From JAPLDB01 sp038206355 (lineage in GTDB: Bacteria > Bacteroidota > Bacteroidia > AKYH767-A > 2013-40CM-41-45): a stretch of 61,241 nt of DNA. Positions 58,525-61,241 of the stretch are shown piece by piece (position 1 is the first letter of the stretch; each line of letters starts with the position of its first letter). Below the pieces are notes generated by a model. It was not told the origin of the DNA, did no database searches, and worked only from the letters and a program-made list of their open reading frames with translations. The stretch is from assembly GCA_038206355.1 (NCBI GenBank), contig JBBRAY010000020.1:1-61241 (forward strand), read 5' to 3'. The translations under genes and the position numbers were made by a program.

Positions 58525-59745
58525 TCACCTCTTCATATTTTTCATTTGCCTGTTTATATCTTTAAAAGTTTTTTCCCATAGTCCCTGAGCGATAGCATGG
58601 TCAATGCCTGCTATTTCGGAAAGCTCCTTGATGTCAATTTGACCGCCCTTATTAAAAGCCGAAATAGCCATATCCAAGAACCTGTTGAGTTTAACCAACT
58701 CTTCTTTATTTGATTTATCGGAATCAGCAGTAAACATATCCTCATATTGATTCAGCACAATTTTTTTCCCTAAAATTTCCTTTGCAGCCACCATCATTCC
58801 GGTAGAAACAGCAATCGTTGCTTCTGCAGTGAGATGCTTTATGTTTTGTGAAAGCGCCTCTGAAAGTTTATCAAAACCCATTTCTGTCATCGAAGTACGG
58901 ATCAATTGCTTCTCTCGTTCATCGAAGTAGGCCACGGCAAAATGTGGAAATCCACCCATTCGCTTTAACTTAAGTTGGAGGACGTCATCCTTTTTCTTCA
59001 TCGTAAATGAGTGCGCCAGATCCGCAGCGGGAAAAGAATCCAAATCATCAATGGATTGAAACATTCTGATTTCATGTCCGCGAGAAACTACCGATGGTAC
59101 CTCTGAATATAATAGGAGGAAGAAAAACGGAAATGGATTATGCTCAACTTCCTTAAGCAGCATTTCTGAATTTTCTATAGCTGGATTTATCTCTGTGGCA
59201 AAAAAGAAAAAATCATCAGCGAGAAAATTTTTTAATCCGATATTCAATCCGAACGTCTGCCAGCATTTTCCATTGTAACCCAAAAGAATTAACCAGGTCC
59301 GGTTCTCAAGATCCGGGGTTTTCTGTATCGATGGTGAATGGAGAAGATAAACTTCTCCGGAAAAAACATCTTCCATTACAAAAAAATTTGGCGCAGGATT
59401 GTTGAGAACACAACTAAAGCTCAGCCGCCAAGGAATTTGAGCATTCAATGCCAGTAATTCATATTGTTCAACCGGAAGATTTTTGATTGCCGAATGGTTC
59501 AGGTATTTTGAAATGTAACCTCCTGTTTTAAAAATTTTAAAGGCGATGTATTCAGCTTTCAGGTAGCCCATTGAATCCTCGGGAATCCTATCCGCAGTTG
59601 GGCGGTATCGCCTTAGTTTACCATCCATTTCACCTTCAAGTTTCTCTCTGTCGGCGGCGTAGTAAATCAAAAACTCATCTATGGTCTCAGCGCTTATTTG
59701 ACTGATCTTTCTGCAGTGAAGTTCTATTAAGGAATAGTTGTCCAT
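58525..59745 (-). CDS. hypothetical protein, 406 aa, next to hipBA
   Basis: A soluble-looking protein of unknown family with no signal peptide or membrane helix. The N-terminal half is mixed alpha/beta (LKAEYIAFKIFKTGGYISKY, LSFSCVLNNPAPNFFVMEDV), with a very aromatic middle (ADDFFFFATEINPAIENSEM, HNPFPFFFLLLYSEVPSVVS). The C-terminal part is helical and charged and ends INRQMKNMKR. The start ATG at 59745 is preferred over a TTG three codons upstream. It is convergent with hipA (44-bp gap). Nothing in the sequence allows a function to be named. Confidence 0.55.
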   Translation of the reverse strand: MDNYSLIELHCRKISQISAETIDEFLIYYAADREKLEGEMDGKLRRYRPTADRIPEDSMGYLKAEYIAFKIFKTGGYISKYLNHSAIKNLPVEQYELLALNAQIPWRLSFSCVLNNPAPNFFVMEDVFSGEVYLLHSPSIQKTPDLENRTWLILLGYNGKCWQTFGLNIGLKNFLADDFFFFATEINPAIENSEMLLKEVEHNPFPFFFLLLYSEVPSVVSRGHEIRMFQSIDDLDSFPAADLAHSFTMKKKDDVLQLKLKRMGGFPHFAVAYFDEREKQLIRTSMTEMGFDKLSEALSQNIKHLTAEATIAVSTGMMVAAKEILGKKIVLNQYEDMFTADSDKSNKEELVKLNRFLDMAISAFNKGGQIDIKELSEIAGIDHAIAQGLWEKTFKDINRQMKNMKR

Positions 59746-60008
59746 AATTTTCAAATACTTTTAGTCGTACGATATTCACATAAACAATTCAGAATAAAAA
59801 ATTGTATTCATGGGGCTTTAGTTACGTCTTGGTGACAAAGATAATCTTAGGTTCTAAAAGGGAATGAAAACGCCTTCCATTCAGACAAAAACGAGGCTTT
59901 TTTTACTTTTGTTTCCCCGGAGGGATTAACACCGTAGATCCCTTGAGGTGCAATCATTCTCGTTCAGAATAATGCCGGAAAACGTGCCTATTCACCCCGA
60001 CGAAATTA
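59746..60008. other. intergenic region with a further dispersed repeat
   Basis: It contains CCCCGGAGGGATTAACACCG then TAGATCCCTTGAGGTGC (about 59918-59955), which from memory resembles another dispersed Bacteroidota intergenic element, and a T-rich hairpin-like AACGCCT...AGGCTTTTTTT. No gene was seen. Confidence 0.4.
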
Positions 60009-60040
60009 AAAGAGGCCGTTCATCACTGAACGACCTCTTT
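60009..60040 (-). terminator. intrinsic terminator of the adhesin gene
   Basis: AAAGAGGCCGTTCA / TGAACGACCTCTTT forms a 14-bp stem with one mismatch and a 4-base loop; on the minus strand a T-rich tract follows. It ends the gene at 60064. Confidence 0.8.
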
Positions 60041-60063
60041 AATAATCTGAATATTAATAAAAA

Positions 60064-61241
60064 TTATTCTTCCCTGATGAGCATCATGCGTCCGGTTTCA
60101 ACCTGATCACCGCATATGATACGGTACATGTAGATTCCTTCGCGTGCGTCAGCATTCCATTTCACCATGTATTCTTTTCCGGTTTCAACTTCTCCGTCGA
60201 AGATGGTGGCTACTTTGGCGCCATCAATAGCATAAATCTCTACAACTCCATGATTACTGTCCTTATCATTCGAACGGAACTGAATCGTAGTTGAACTAAT
60301 GAACGGATTCGGATAAACACTGGCCTTGATGCCCGGAAGTGTGAGGATATATTTCTCTGTAACCGTTGATCCATCTGCATCAGTTACAGTTACCGCATAT
60401 TCACCGGATGACTTCACATTAATGGTAGGTGTTGTTTCACCTGTTTTAGTATGCCACTGATATGAATACGGTGCCATTCCATCTTCTCCGACTGCTGTCA
60501 ATGTTCCATCATCTGTATTCTGAATGAAACGGCAATGCACCCTGATATAAGTAACGCATACACTGCAAGTACTGGTGCAACCACTGCTATTCGAAACGGT
60601 TACTGAATAAGTGCCTGCACAGTTTACAGTGATGCAACGTGAATGTGATCCGTTACTCCATGTGTAAGAATATCCGATGCCTGAAGGAGCACAAAGCGAA
60701 GTTGATGATCCCTGGTAAATCGCCGTAGTACCGGAAATTGTACACGATGGTTTCGGATTCACAGTGATTGTCTTGCTGCATGAGCTCGAACATCCACCGG
60801 CACTGGTAACCGTTACGGTGTAAGTTCCACCGGTAGTTACATTGATGCAACGTGAATGCGAACCGTTACTCCATGTATAAGTATATCCGATACCTGTAGG
60901 CGCACACAGACTTGCTGTTTGTCCCTGACAAATCGTGTTGTTGTTTCCGCAACCTGTTACAGTAATTGAACATGAAGGAGGAGCAACCACATTAATTGTC
61001 TTGCTGCATGTGCTTGAACAACCATTGCTGTTTGTTACAGTTACAGAATAGGTACCCGCTGAAGAAACATTGATACAACGTGAAATTGAACCATTACTCA
61101 AGGTATAAGTATATCCGATACCTGACGGAGCGCAAAGACTTGCGGTTTGTCCCTGACAAATGGTATTGTTGTTTCCACATCCTGTTACAGTAATTGAACA
61201 TGAAGGAGGAGAAACCATATTGATCGTCTTGCTACAAGTGC
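60064..61241 (-). CDS. Cys-rich repetitive T9SS adhesin, 3' part
   Basis: The C-terminal 392 residues of a larger secreted protein; the reading frame stays open to the window edge, so the start is outside. Three tandem units of 76 residues (PPSCSITVTGCGNNN..TICQGQ..SLCAP.GIGY.YT.SNGS.SRCI..TYSVTV.....C.S.CSK) carry 7-8 Cys each in the two full units. They are followed by a bridging Ig-like unit and a T9SS sorting domain (KASVYPNPFISSTTIQF ... EGIYMYRIICGDQVETGRMM). The spacing of Cys suggests disulphide-bonded Ig-like modules on the cell surface. The DNA units repeat at exactly 228 bp. It should use the T9SS machinery encoded at 8-16 kb. Confidence 0.85.
   Translation of the reverse strand, partial: TCSKTINMVSPPSCSITVTGCGNNNTICQGQTASLCAPSGIGYTYTLSNGSISRCINVSSAGTYSVTVTNSNGCSSTCSKTINVVAPPSCSITVTGCGNNNTICQGQTASLCAPTGIGYTYTWSNGSHSRCINVTTGGTYTVTVTSAGGCSSSCSKTITVNPKPSCTISGTTAIYQGSSTSLCAPSGIGYSYTWSNGSHSRCITVNCAGTYSVTVSNSSGCTSTCSVCVTYIRVHCRFIQNTDDGTLTAVGEDGMAPYSYQWHTKTGETTPTINVKSSGEYAVTVTDADGSTVTEKYILTLPGIKASVYPNPFISSTTIQFRSNDKDSNHGVVEIYAIDGAKVATIFDGEVETGKEYMVKWNADAREGIYMYRIICGDQVETGRMMLIREE
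60540..61218 (-). repeat. 228-bp in-frame tandem repeats
   Basis: Corresponding points of the three units lie at 61199, 60971 and 60743, i.e. exactly 228 bp apart. The two left-in-protein units (nearer the window edge) are nearly identical at DNA level, while the third is shorter on the Cys-rich side and more diverged. Confidence 0.85.

Noticed and set aside
1..61241. tRNA or rRNA genes
   Set aside because: I scanned by eye for T-arm-like GGTTCGA motifs with matching acceptor ends and for rRNA signatures and found none convincing; a dedicated tool was not available.

Overview
The window comes from a member of the Bacteroidota. The evidence is a type IX secretion system (T9SS) module (GldJ, PorP/SprF, PorU, PorV), at least four T9SS cargo proteins with the C-terminal sorting domain, a fused SecDF, beta-propeller (Reg_prop/Y_Y_Y) sensor kinases, and promoters of the Bacteroidota type (TTTG about 19 nt before TAnnTTTG). 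Most genes look like ordinary chromosomal genes of an aerobic, environmental, Chitinophagales/Sphingobacteriales-like lineage. No tRNA, rRNA, CRISPR array or intact transposase was seen.

Layout. 0-0.5 kb: non-coding, repeat-rich. 0.5-8.3 kb: an APC permease divergent from pyrF, a DUF2851 protein overlapping a PspC-domain protein, then a tight run RmlD-like reductase / membrane HhH protein / apt / acyl-CoA dehydrogenase, closed by a strong hairpin terminator. 8.4-16.6 kb: T9SS block, with gldJ and porP/sprF on the minus strand and porU-porV on the plus strand. 16.6-31.8 kb: housekeeping and surface genes (ispF, tdk, M28 peptidase, second APC permease, HisKA_2 kinase with REC-PAS-LytTR regulator, polyprenyl synthase, NDP-sugar epimerase, an oxoamine-synthase-like PLP enzyme, a T9SS cargo, rfbA). 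31.8-36.4 kb: an inverted-repeat-bounded GxxExxY gene remnant, an RND/MMPL exporter and a secreted MORN-repeat protein. 36.5-44.2 kb: a phosphorelay locus (propeller-sensor kinase, lone receiver, REC-HisKA-HATPase-REC hybrid, a T9SS cargo joined by a 4-base overlap, and an Hpt protein). 44.4-55.7 kb: pheS, cyclophilin, a small lipoprotein, a PKD-containing T9SS cargo, tatA, secDF, gpmI and ahcY. 55.8-59.8 kb: an AT-richer accessory stretch with hipBA and two unrecognised genes. The right edge holds the 3' part of a Cys-rich repetitive T9SS adhesin running off the window.

How it fits together: SecDF and the Sec signal peptides bring cargo across the inner membrane. The PorU/PorV/GldJ/PorP components then take sorting-domain proteins (29965, 42146, 47237, 60064) across the outer membrane. 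RmlA, the RmlD-like reductase and the epimerase suggest surface polysaccharide synthesis.

The most distinctive non-genic feature is several families of short, degenerate, often palindromic repeats (tacgaata-, aatgac-, ggcagt-, ccctttaggggtcagggg- and acgtagcaacatgctac-types). They fill intergenic spaces, flank the phosphorelay locus in inverted orientation, bracket the GxxExxY remnant, and have entered reading frames, most clearly the T9SS sorting domains, where they are translated as linker or loop sequence. All functional calls rest on motif recognition by eye; no database search was run.
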